DNA from: Psychroflexus longus
GTDB lineage: Bacteria; Bacteroidota; Bacteroidia; Flavobacteriales; Flavobacteriaceae
NCBI RefSeq assembly: GCF_020164595.1
Contig: NZ_JAIQZE010000013.1
Location: forward strand, 38,070 to 102,069
DNA length: 64,000 bases
Direction of reading: 5' to 3'
In this document: piece after piece, positions 23,885-32,326 of the stretch
Numbering within the stretch: the stretch's first letter is position 1
Layout: each line of letters begins with the position of its first letter
Notes under the pieces: generated by a model
Seen by the model: the letters and a program-made list of their open reading frames with translations, nothing else
What the model was told of the DNA's origin: nothing
Databases searched by the model: none
Translations under genes and position numbers: made by a program

Positions 23885-24577
23885 ATGATAGGATATTACG
23901 TTTTAATTGGAGCCATCTTACTTGTAAGTTGGTATGTGAGTAATAAACTGAAAAGTAAATTCAAAAAATACTCAAAAATTCAACTCCAGAATGGAATGAC
24001 TGGAGCCGAAATTGCCAGAAAAATGCTGGAACATCATCATATTCATGATGTAAAAGTGATTTCTACACCAGGGCAATTGACTGATCATTATCACCCCACT
24101 AAAAAGACAGTAAACTTAAGTGAAAGTGTTTACAATCAAAGGAACGCAGCTGCTGCTGCAGTTGCAGCTCACGAAGTAGGTCATGCTGTACAACACGCTA
24201 AAGCCTATTCATGGTTAGAAATGAGAAGCCAACTTGTCCCACTTGTTAGTGTTGCTTCCCAATGGAGCCAATGGGTCATTTTTGGTGGCCTTATTTTGAT
24301 GACAATGGTAAGCGTAGGTGTTGGTCAAACTGTACTTCTAGCTGGTATCATTATGTTTGGTCTGGGTACATTATTCAGTTTCATCACGCTACCTGTAGAA
24401 TATGATGCAAGTAACCGAGCTTTAGCCTGGATGAAAGATCATAACATCGTCAACCAGGAAGAATATAAAATGTCTGAAGATTCTTTGAAGTGGGCCGCAA
24501 GAACATATGTGGTTGCAGCCATTGGTTCTCTCGCCACTTTACTTTATTTCCTTAGTATTTACATGGGTCGAGATTAA
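23885..24577 (+). CDS. Membrane zinc metallopeptidase, YugP family, 230 aa
   Basis: One N-terminal TM segment (YYVLIGAILLVSWYVS), then a soluble part with the zinc-binding motif HEVGH at residues 96-100 (AAAVAAHEVGHAVQHA). Two or more TM segments follow (VIFGGLILMTMVSVG; LLAGIIMFGLGTLFSF) and a last one at the C-terminus. The EYDASNRALAWM segment is typical of the family. Substrate unknown; presumably it cleaves membrane or membrane-proximal proteins. Single-gene unit ended by the terminator at 24605-24640. Confidence 0.9.
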   Translation: MIGYYVLIGAILLVSWYVSNKLKSKFKKYSKIQLQNGMTGAEIARKMLEHHHIHDVKVISTPGQLTDHYHPTKKTVNLSESVYNQRNAAAAAVAAHEVGHAVQHAKAYSWLEMRSQLVPLVSVASQWSQWVIFGGLILMTMVSVGVGQTVLLAGIIMFGLGTLFSFITLPVEYDASNRALAWMKDHNIVNQEEYKMSEDSLKWAARTYVVAAIGSLATLLYFLSIYMGRD

Positions 24578-24604
24578 AAAACTATTCAATAGTATAATAG
24601 TATA

Positions 24605-24640
24605 AAAGGCGTTTTAGAGGTTTCTAAAACGCCTTTTTTA
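24605..24640 (+). terminator. Rho-independent terminator of the YugP-like gene
   Basis: aaaggcgttttag pairs with ctaaaacgccttt around a 6-nt loop, followed by T6 (overlapping the last arm bases). Confidence 0.92.
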
Positions 24641-24691
24641 GCTTTCGGCTATCATTTTAAGATTGACTAAAGTAATTTTGTTCGCAATAGA

Positions 24692-25054
24692 CTAAGTACA
24701 ATTGATATTTGATTGGCAATCCGGATCATCACAATCTATTAAACCATCCCCGTCGTTGTCAATTCCGTCGATGCAACGTTCAATAAGGCAATCTTGAAAA
24801 TCTTCACAATCTAAATCTTCGCAATCTATAAAACCGTCTCCATCGTTATCAATTCCATCATCACAACTACTTTCAATACAAGCCCTGTTTGAAGAGCAAC
24901 TTGCATCTTCACAATCCACAAAACCATTACTGTCATTATCAATTCCATCATCGCAGATCTCTACTTCAATATCATTTGCCTCATTTTCGGAATCCGAACA
25001 TGAACCTAAGCAAAGCAGAAAAGATGGTATTATGACAATTAAGAATTTTCGCAC
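24692..25054 (-). CDS. Lipoprotein with three Asp-rich CDDGIDNDxDGxxDC repeats, 120 aa
   Basis: Lipobox signal MRKFLIVIIPSFLLCLGSC, with the lipidated Cys at 19. The mature protein is almost wholly three repeats of about 32 residues: CDDGIDNDSNGFVDCEDASC, CDDGIDNDGDGFIDCEDLDC and CIDGIDNDGDGLIDCDDPDC. The DxDxDG spacing suggests calcium binding, and the paired Cys suggest disulphides, as in thrombospondin type 3-like repeats. Nucleotide copies are also similar, so the array arose by duplication. Role unknown: a surface-attached spacer or adhesin fragment is plausible. It is complete, with its own start and stop. Confidence 0.8.
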   Translation of the reverse strand: MRKFLIVIIPSFLLCLGSCSDSENEANDIEVEICDDGIDNDSNGFVDCEDASCSSNRACIESSCDDGIDNDGDGFIDCEDLDCEDFQDCLIERCIDGIDNDGDGLIDCDDPDCQSNINCT

Positions 25055-25167
25055 ACTCTAAATATAGCATAAAATCCAAAAGAATAATTGTTTCCCTAAA
25101 ACTTTATTATTTTTAAATGAGGTCTAACTAAATTATTATTTCAATGTAATTTAGAGAATAATCTATT

Positions 25168-26706
25168 TTACTTATGCCGTTTCAAGGTATACAAATCATT
25201 ACGAATATCTTTCAAATTCTTGACACTTCCGAAATTATGAAGTTCTCGTAAAGCCAGCAAGTCCACATCTGCAATTAAAATCATTTCCGTGTTGGGTGTG
25301 GTTTGTGCTTTTATGCCATCACTTGGGAAAGCAAAATCCGAAGGTGTAAATACAGCCGATTGTGCATATTGAATATCCATATTATGAACCTTTGGCAAAT
25401 TACCCACACTCCCGGCGATTGCGACATAACACTCATTTTCTACCGCTCTGGCCTGCGCGCAAAGTTTCACTCTAGAAAATCCATTTTGTGTATCCGTAAG
25501 AAAAGGAACGAACAAAATATCCATACCTTCTTTGGCCAGAATCCTGGATAACTCCGGAAACTCCACATCATAGCATATCAAAATCCCTATTTTCCCACAG
25601 TCTGTATCAAACACCTTAAACTCACTTCCACGCTGCATTCCCCATACACGAGCTTCATCTGGAGTCACATGTATTTTCTCATAACGCTCTATACTTCCAT
25701 CACGTTTACATAAATAACCTACATTATAAAGTTTATTGTCTATAATTTCTGGCATACTGCCCGAAATGATATTGATATTGTAAGCAATTGACAGTTCTGC
25801 CATTTTATTTTTGACAGGCTCTGTGTATTTAGCCAGTTCTCGTATGGCATCAGGCTCGCTCAAGTGGTTATACTTAGACATCAGCGGAGCATTGAAAAAT
25901 TCTGGAAATAGCGCAAAATCTGAGCGGTAACCAGAAAGCGATTCTACGAAATATTCCACCTGATGTAACAATTCTTCCAAACTTCGATAAGGCCTCATCT
26001 GCCACTGTACCAAGCCAAGACGAACTTCACTTTTTTGATTGGATGGGACTTTGGTCTTCTTTTCATAATAAATATTATCCCATTGCATCAAGACTGCATA
26101 TTCCCTGGAATCTTTATCACCATCGAGATAGTTTGACAAGATTCGCACAGGTCTAAAATCATTGGACAACTGAAAATTCAAAACAGGATCATCGATCTCC
26201 TTGGTCCTTACGTTTTGGATATATTGTTTAGGGGTGAATCGATTTGAAACCTTATGATAATTTGGAATTCTACCGCCAAAAACAATTCCCTTTAGATTCA
26301 ATTGTTCGGTTAATTCCTTACGATAATCGTAAAGCCTTCTCCCTAACTTCAAGCCTCTGTATTCTTTACGAATTATCACATCGATACCATACAACATATC
26401 ACCGTCTCCTGTGTGGTTTTTAAATTTTACATCTCCAGCTATGTCATCATAGGTATGGTTATCGGACAATTTATCGTAATCCACGATAATAGAAAACGCA
26501 CAACCGGCAATATCCCCATTTACTAAAATCACCACCTGACCTTCAGGGAAAATATCGATCAATCGTTTCAACTCATCCTTTTGCCAATACGCATCGGGAA
26601 CGTCGCCATAAATTTCCACGAATACTTCTTTCAGGACTTCAAAATCCTTAAGGGATAAGTATTTCAGTTCAATTTGTTCGATTTTTGGAGAATTTTCAGT
26701 CGACAT
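25168..26706 (-). CDS. Fusion of GNAT acetyltransferase and nitrilase-superfamily amidohydrolase, 512 aa
   Basis: Residues about 12-215 form a GNAT domain; IRKEYRGLKLGRRLYDYR is the acetyl-CoA loop (RxxGxG/A type). Residues about 228-505 form a carbon-nitrogen hydrolase with the Glu-Lys-Cys triad: E in ALFPEFFNAP, K in YEKIHVTPDE, and C in GILICYDVEFPE. Nitrilases act on C-N bonds of amides. The fusion suggests acetylation and amide hydrolysis of one substrate, but the substrate is unknown. It lies next to the polyamine genes, though 218 bp separate them from it. Confidence 0.9.
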   Translation of the reverse strand: MSTENSPKIEQIELKYLSLKDFEVLKEVFVEIYGDVPDAYWQKDELKRLIDIFPEGQVVILVNGDIAGCAFSIIVDYDKLSDNHTYDDIAGDVKFKNHTGDGDMLYGIDVIIRKEYRGLKLGRRLYDYRKELTEQLNLKGIVFGGRIPNYHKVSNRFTPKQYIQNVRTKEIDDPVLNFQLSNDFRPVRILSNYLDGDKDSREYAVLMQWDNIYYEKKTKVPSNQKSEVRLGLVQWQMRPYRSLEELLHQVEYFVESLSGYRSDFALFPEFFNAPLMSKYNHLSEPDAIRELAKYTEPVKNKMAELSIAYNINIISGSMPEIIDNKLYNVGYLCKRDGSIERYEKIHVTPDEARVWGMQRGSEFKVFDTDCGKIGILICYDVEFPELSRILAKEGMDILFVPFLTDTQNGFSRVKLCAQARAVENECYVAIAGSVGNLPKVHNMDIQYAQSAVFTPSDFAFPSDGIKAQTTPNTEMILIADVDLLALRELHNFGSVKNLKDIRNDLYTLKRHK

Positions 26707-26924
26707 GTGATCTTTAATTTAGTTATAGATTCGAAATAGTAAGTATTAAATTCAGAATAGAATAGAGAAGTTATTTTTCTTCTGAATTTGTGCAAAGTTA
26801 GCTATAAAGCTTCAAGAAAATAAGCTTTAAATATCATCTTCACTTAAGAGCGGCGTCCAAAGTGAAGATGATTCCTGAAGGTTTTACAATTAACGTTCAA
26901 AAGTAGATGAACGAAAAATGAGGC

Positions 26925-27893
26925 TTACATTTCTAGCAAATACGCGAAAATCAAGGGAGCAACAATGGTAGCGTCGCTTTCAATAATGAATTTTGGCGTG
27001 TTGATGTCCAGTTTTCCCCAAGTAATTTTTTCGTTTGGCACCGCTCCAGAATAAGATCCATAACTGGTCGTTGAGTCTGAAATCTGACAGAAATAATTCC
27101 AAAATGGCGTATCTGTGCGTTCCATATCCTGATATAACATAGGCACGACACAAATTGGGAAATCACCTGCAATTCCTCCACCAATCTGAAAAAAGCCAAT
27201 GCCTTCTTTTGAATTTTCGGTGTACCAATCGGCTAAAAAGGTCATGTATTCAATTCCAGATTTTACCGTCGAAGCTTTCAACTCACCCTTCATCACATAG
27301 CTCGCAAAAATATTTCCCATCGTACTGTCTTCCCATCCTGGAACGACAATTGGAAGGTTCTTCTCTGCGGCGGCATACATCCAGGAGTCTTTCAAATCGA
27401 TCTCGTAGTATTCTTCCAAAACTCCTGAAAGCAATAATTTATACATGTACTCGTGCGGGAAATAGCGCTCGCCTTTGGCTTCGGCATCTTTCCATATCTT
27501 CACGATGTGCTTTTGCAAACGTCTAAATGCTTCTTCTTCAGGGATACAAGTATCGGTAACCCGATTCAAGCCTTTCTCTAATAAATTCCACTCATCCTGA
27601 GGCGTTAAATCCCTGTATTCAGGAATGCGTTTGTAATGCGAGTGAGCGACTAGATTCATGACATCTTCTTCCAGATTCGCTCCAGTACAAGAGACAATAT
27701 GTAATTTATCCTGGCGAATCATCTCTGCGAAAATCTTACCCAATTCTGCTGTACTCATGGCTCCAGCCAAAGAAACCAGCATTTTAGAACCGCCTTCCAG
27801 TTGCTTTTCATAAGCCTTGGCAGCATCCACTAAACTCGCGGCGTTGAAGTGTAAATAATATTTTTCTATAAAGTCTGAAATGGGTTTGGTCAT
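26925..27893 (-). CDS. Deoxyhypusine synthase-like protein lacking the catalytic Lys motif, 322 aa
   Basis: DHS-fold protein: LVSLAGAMSTAELGKIFAEM (NAD-binding region), HIVSCTGANLEEDV, VPGWEDSTMGN, and a C-terminal ITWGKLDINTPKFIIESDAT. In eukaryotic DHS the active lysine lies in GGGxxKHH near the C-terminus; here the same place reads IGGGIAGDFPIC, with no Lys. Bacteria also lack eIF5A. It may thus act on small polyamines, as homospermidine-synthase-type relatives do, by a different residue set, or be something else. It sits 202 bp downstream of speB and on the same strand as speA-speB, supporting a polyamine role. Confidence 0.82.
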   Translation of the reverse strand: MTKPISDFIEKYYLHFNAASLVDAAKAYEKQLEGGSKMLVSLAGAMSTAELGKIFAEMIRQDKLHIVSCTGANLEEDVMNLVAHSHYKRIPEYRDLTPQDEWNLLEKGLNRVTDTCIPEEEAFRRLQKHIVKIWKDAEAKGERYFPHEYMYKLLLSGVLEEYYEIDLKDSWMYAAAEKNLPIVVPGWEDSTMGNIFASYVMKGELKASTVKSGIEYMTFLADWYTENSKEGIGFFQIGGGIAGDFPICVVPMLYQDMERTDTPFWNYFCQISDSTTSYGSYSGAVPNEKITWGKLDINTPKFIIESDATIVAPLIFAYLLEM

Positions 27894-28095
27894 GGTTTTT
27901 TGTTTTATTATTTTAATTTAATTCTGAGAGAAGAACAAGGAACATAGAGTCAAGAGTCAAATATGATAAAACTAAAATGATCCTTTTAATTTCTTCTAGA
28001 TGATCAAAATTATTTTTTATCACAAGAAGTCGTGGCTCATGTGTCTTGTTTCCTTACTGAAAATTTAATATCTCACTTCTGATATCTACTACTAT

Positions 28096-28971
28096 TTAAT
28101 CCTCCTCTTCCTCAGAAGCATTTTCATACTTAAACTTATAGCTTAACATTTTGTAATACAGTTTAGCGGCTAAAAAATCAGATGATTTATCCACTTCATT
28201 TGGGCAAAGCTCTACGATATCAAATCCAACAACATTTTTCTTTTTGAAAATTTCTTTCAGGAATTCTAAGGTCTCATACCAAAACAAGCCCCCAGGCTCT
28301 GGAGTTCCAGTAGACGGCATTATGGAAGGATCGAAAGCATCCAGGTCGATAGTGATAAAAACGTTTGGGGTCATTTGTCCTATCGCATCATCAGTCCAGT
28401 CTTCGTAAAGATCATGTGCAAAATAGACTCTGTTCTCGTCCATATGCTCCAATTCAGATTCATCCATAGAGCGTATGCCCACTTGGATCAGGTTCCCTTT
28501 TTTACTGGCTTCATGAACAGCACAAGCGTGACTGCACGCGCTGCCCTCGTAAGAAGGCCTTAAATCTGCATGTGCATCAATTTGAACAACGGTTAACTCT
28601 GGAAATTGCTCATGAAAAGCACGAATGGTTCCTATAGAAACAGAGTGTTCTCCTCCAAAAATAGTGACAAACTTTTCCTGCTTTAAATAATTTTTGGTGG
28701 TCTTATGAACAGCTTCTACCATTTTTTCTGGCGAGCTGTTTTCGGATACTGGAGGAGCGAGATAAATTCCTTTTTTATAAACTTCTGTTCGGGTTTCTAT
28801 ATCAAACAATTCCATGTTTTCTGAAGCTTCCAGAAAAGCCTGAGGCCCTTTGTCTGCTCCTTTTTGCCAAGAACTTGTTCCATCATAGGGAACTGGAATT
28901 AAAACGACTTTCGCTTCGTCGATACGTGCGTACTTGTCTGGAATTCCTGCATAATTTTTGTTAGATGCCAT
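28096..28971 (-). CDS. speB: Agmatinase/arginase-family ureohydrolase, 291 aa
   Basis: Binuclear-manganese ureohydrolase. Metal-ligand motifs: GGEHSVSIG, DAHADLRPSYEG, and TIDLDAFDPSIMPSTGTPEP. Next to an arginine decarboxylase it most likely turns agmatine into putrescine and urea. The start overlaps the stop of speA by 11 bp, so translation is probably coupled. The C-terminus is acidic (NASEEEED). Confidence 0.92.
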   Translation of the reverse strand: MASNKNYAGIPDKYARIDEAKVVLIPVPYDGTSSWQKGADKGPQAFLEASENMELFDIETRTEVYKKGIYLAPPVSENSSPEKMVEAVHKTTKNYLKQEKFVTIFGGEHSVSIGTIRAFHEQFPELTVVQIDAHADLRPSYEGSACSHACAVHEASKKGNLIQVGIRSMDESELEHMDENRVYFAHDLYEDWTDDAIGQMTPNVFITIDLDAFDPSIMPSTGTPEPGGLFWYETLEFLKEIFKKKNVVGFDIVELCPNEVDKSSDFLAAKLYYKMLSYKFKYENASEEEED

Positions 28972-30361
28972 GATAACCTAAAATTTTGAGTAAATCTTCA
29001 CTTTTTTGTTGTTCACTAAATAATTCTGTCGACAGACTTCCATCGTCGTTTTTTTGTATAAGAATATGTTTGGGGGCTGGAATTAAACAATGCTGCAATC
29101 CTCCAAAACCTCCAATAGTTTCCTGATAAGCACCGGTATTGAAAAAACCAATATAAAGCGGGTTATCTTTTTCATACTTCGGGAGGTAAATCGCGTTCAT
29201 ATGCTGTTCAGAATTGTAATAATCATCACTATCGCAGGTCAATCCCCCAAGAAGTACTCGCTCGTATCTATCTTGCCATCTGTTAATGGCTAGCATGATA
29301 AAACGTTTACTTATCGCCCAGGAATCTGGTAAAGTCGTTATAAATGAAGAGTTGATCATATTCCATTTCTCACGGTCATTTTGTTGCTTTTGGTACAAAA
29401 CTTCATAAATCGCTCCACCACTTTCGCCTACTGTAAAACTTCCAAATTCAGTAAAAATATGAGGCACAGGAACATCCTCTTCCTCGCATGTCAGTTTGAT
29501 TTGATTGATAACCTCATCGATAATGTATTCATAATCATACTCGAATGCCAGAGAATTCTTTATTGGAAAACCACCACCAATATTTAGGCTATCCAGACTA
29601 GGACATACTTTTTTGAGGCGCGTGTAGACTCTCAAACATTTTTGAAGCTCATTCCAATAGTAGGCATTATCTCTTATACCTGTATTAATAAAAAAATGAA
29701 GCATCTTCAACTCAACCTGATCGTTGTTTTTAATCTGATCTTCGTAAAAAGGAACAATATTTTTATAACCAATTCCTAACCTTGAAGTGTAAAATTCAAA
29801 TTTAGGTTCTTCTTCAGAGGCGATTCTTATTCCTATTTTGAAATCCTTATCAATTTCTTTGGTGAGTAATGCTATTTCTTCATAGTTATCAATCACAGGA
29901 ATACAGTTTTGATGTCCCCCATTGATTAGATTCGCTATATTGGATACGTATTGATCTCTCTTGAAACCGTTACAAATCACAAAGGTGTCTTTGGTAATTT
30001 TCCTTTTCTCTTTCAGACTATTAACGATATCAATATCAAAAGCAGAAGAGGTTTCGATGTGGATATCATTTTTTAGCGCTTCATCCAAAACGTGCTTAAA
30101 ATGGGAGCTTTTGGTACAATAGCAATAATTATAAGTTCCCTTATACTCGTGCTTTTCTATGGCATCTTGGAACCATTTTTTGGCACGACCAATATTTTCA
30201 GAAATTTTTGGAAGGTAAGTGAATTTTAAAGGAGCTCCATATTTCTCAACTAGACCCATAAGGTCTATATCATGAAATTTAAGTTCGTCACCTTTAAGAG
30301 TAAATTCATCTTGGGGGAAATCATAGGTTTGGCTTATTAAGTCAATGTACTTTGTATTCAT
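28961..30361 (-). CDS. speA: Biosynthetic arginine decarboxylase, PLP-dependent (alanine-racemase fold), 466 aa
   Basis: Fold-III PLP decarboxylase; the PLP lysine is in the YNYCYCTKSSHF segment near residue 80. Other landmarks: LNIGGGFPIKNSLAF (Gly-rich phosphate loop), FTEFGSFTVGESGG, and C-terminal GFFNTGAYQETIGGFGGLQH. Much shorter than the E. coli SpeA (about 660 aa), but of the size usual for the Bacteroidetes form. Diaminopimelate decarboxylases share the fold. The overlap with an agmatinase gene points to arginine, giving agmatine. A 230-bp AT-rich gap lies upstream. Confidence 0.87.
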   Translation of the reverse strand: MNTKYIDLISQTYDFPQDEFTLKGDELKFHDIDLMGLVEKYGAPLKFTYLPKISENIGRAKKWFQDAIEKHEYKGTYNYCYCTKSSHFKHVLDEALKNDIHIETSSAFDIDIVNSLKEKRKITKDTFVICNGFKRDQYVSNIANLINGGHQNCIPVIDNYEEIALLTKEIDKDFKIGIRIASEEEPKFEFYTSRLGIGYKNIVPFYEDQIKNNDQVELKMLHFFINTGIRDNAYYWNELQKCLRVYTRLKKVCPSLDSLNIGGGFPIKNSLAFEYDYEYIIDEVINQIKLTCEEEDVPVPHIFTEFGSFTVGESGGAIYEVLYQKQQNDREKWNMINSSFITTLPDSWAISKRFIMLAINRWQDRYERVLLGGLTCDSDDYYNSEQHMNAIYLPKYEKDNPLYIGFFNTGAYQETIGGFGGLQHCLIPAPKHILIQKNDDGSLSTELFSEQQKSEDLLKILGYHGI

Positions 30362-30592
30362 TTATGAATTAATTATTAACCTTAAAGTTAAGTAAAAAAA
30401 TATTTTAAATAAGAAGATCAACACCAAATTGAATTATGTGTTGTATTAGTAAGAGAATTACAATATTGAAGAAACTTCATATGTGAAGTTAAATTTAATT
30501 TTGAAAACTTATACAAATGAAAATCATTTTCATAAATAGAAAAAGCTCACAAATGTTAAAATTTGGGTTACTTTATGGTATAAAACGTCTCA

Positions 30593-31486
30593 TTACTGGA
30601 CTGGTTTATCTTTTTCCCATTTACCTTCAAAACTTACGTTACCATCAATATCATAAAGGGTTCCAGTGCCGTTTCTCAACCCCTCTTTAAATTCTCCAAC
30701 GTATTTCTCTCCAGTAGGATAGCTAAAAGTACCTTCACCTGTTCGTTCACCCATCACAAAATCACCTTCGTATTTAGCGCCGTCCGCCCATTGGAACTCA
30801 CCTTTTCCATGCGGTTTGTTATCTTTCCATTCACCCCTATAAATAGAGCCGTTGGTCCACACACCTACTCCACTGCCTGTAGCTATATTATTTTCAGTTT
30901 CGCCAACGTAGTGGATCAATATATCCTTATCGGATTTAAAACTTATCACCTTTAAGGTCTCTTTGCGGTTTAACTCTTTGGACTTGACGTTCAATTCACT
31001 TTCAAGACTATCATTGGCTCTCTTGATTTCATTCAATGACAGCTTGAATGTTCGCTGCAGAGAATCCAAGCGAGTAGAAATAGAATCTTTCAAATCAATG
31101 GTATTACTGAGCTCAGTTCGTAGATTTATTTTAGTGAGTTCATCATCATTTTCAGATTGTAAAATATTCTGGATCCGTTTTATTCTTTGATCTACCATTT
31201 TTCTTAGATCATTATCTGATATCTCAAGATTTTTATACCGTTTCAGAGCATTCTCTGGTTGATTGTCTATCATCCATACCTCATCAGCTGAAATAATATC
31301 TTTTAGAATAGTAACATCAGACTCTAATTCGGAATAAACTGAAGCGGGTATGGTGTCACTGTTTTGATAAGTATTAAGTTTAGAGTCTAGAGAGAATACA
31401 ATCACAACCAAAGCCAAAATGGCAATCAATGAAACAATGAACAATATTTTATACTGATTCTTATTTTTTTTGTCTTTAGAGCTCAT
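30593..31486 (-). CDS. MORN-repeat protein with N-terminal membrane anchor, 297 aa
   Basis: One N-terminal TM segment (YKILFIVSLIAILALVVIVF) is followed by a coiled-coil region of about 140 residues. Then come four to five MORN repeats: GSIYRGEWKDNKPHGKGEFQ, AKYEGDFVMGERTGEGTFS, EKYVGEFKEGLRNGTGTL, VSFEGKWEKDKP. MORN repeats bind partners or lipids in other systems. Its topology is probably inner-membrane anchored with a periplasmic repeat domain. It is the last gene of a three-gene set with a DUF2490 barrel and a large repeat/coiled-coil protein (gaps 13 and 5 bp). Function unknown. Confidence 0.85.
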   Translation of the reverse strand: MSSKDKKNKNQYKILFIVSLIAILALVVIVFSLDSKLNTYQNSDTIPASVYSELESDVTILKDIISADEVWMIDNQPENALKRYKNLEISDNDLRKMVDQRIKRIQNILQSENDDELTKINLRTELSNTIDLKDSISTRLDSLQRTFKLSLNEIKRANDSLESELNVKSKELNRKETLKVISFKSDKDILIHYVGETENNIATGSGVGVWTNGSIYRGEWKDNKPHGKGEFQWADGAKYEGDFVMGERTGEGTFSYPTGEKYVGEFKEGLRNGTGTLYDIDGNVSFEGKWEKDKPVQ

Positions 31487-31499
31487 GCTTTAATTTTGA

Positions 31500-32321
31500 T
31501 TAATCGTAAAATCTAGTTTCAGGTATTTTATCATCGAATTTCCTCAAATCTAAGTTGATATACACGTTGAATTTGAATATCCAACGTTCTCGATAAACCC
31601 CTCCATCTATTCCAGATTGACCAGTGGTATACATCATATTCGCCGAGTAACTTACGCGGGGTGAGGCAATGTATCCAATACCAGGATATAGCCTTAAATC
31701 CTCAATAGGATTATCTACAATACCTTTTCCACTTTGCATAATCAACTCAACATCTGGATTAAAATAGAAAGCTCCGGGCTGTAATTTAGGTTTATTCAGT
31801 GGAATCTTCATCATAAATTTATAACGCCATCTGTTGCCAAAAACATATTCCGAACCTTTTTGGAAACTCTTTTTCCAACGGTGTTCAATTCTTATACGGT
31901 GATAAATCCTAAAACGTTCGTAGGGCATTATCCATTGATACTCATGCCATATCCTGGGCTCCAATCTTATTTCTTCGAAAGCATCCCCACTTTGGTCACC
32001 AAAATCTACTCGCAAAACACCTCCCAGTGTAAATTTAAAGCTTTTGTTAGGTATATATTGAATTCCATGCCTGTTGTAAACCTGAGCAACATCGCCAATG
32101 AAATTTCTACTCCCATTTTCACGCATTCGGTAATGTAACTCTCCGTGCCAGAACCACTTCTCACTTAGCCTGAAAGTTCCGTAACTATTGATCCAGGTTA
32201 GTGTTTCAGGTTCATTCAAAATAGACTGATCTGGAAAGTTTGTGTTGTCTTCTTGAGAAAAAACAAAACTTGCAATAAAAACAAAGAATAAACTGAATTT
32301 AATCGATCCGTTTAACTTCAT
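31500..32321 (-). CDS. DUF2490 outer-membrane protein, 273 aa
   Basis: Signal peptide at about 1-22 (FVFSQ end), then a beta-strand-rich protein with alternating aromatic residues (TLTWINSYGTFRLSEKWFW, WRYKFMMKIPLN, FYFNPDVELIMQ). It matches DUF2490, a predicted outer-membrane barrel group of unknown function. It sits between the MORN protein and the repeat/coiled-coil protein in one transcription unit. Confidence 0.82.
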   Translation of the reverse strand: MKLNGSIKFSLFFVFIASFVFSQEDNTNFPDQSILNEPETLTWINSYGTFRLSEKWFWHGELHYRMRENGSRNFIGDVAQVYNRHGIQYIPNKSFKFTLGGVLRVDFGDQSGDAFEEIRLEPRIWHEYQWIMPYERFRIYHRIRIEHRWKKSFQKGSEYVFGNRWRYKFMMKIPLNKPKLQPGAFYFNPDVELIMQSGKGIVDNPIEDLRLYPGIGYIASPRVSYSANMMYTTGQSGIDGGVYRERWIFKFNVYINLDLRKFDDKIPETRFYD

Positions 32322-32326
32322 ATATA

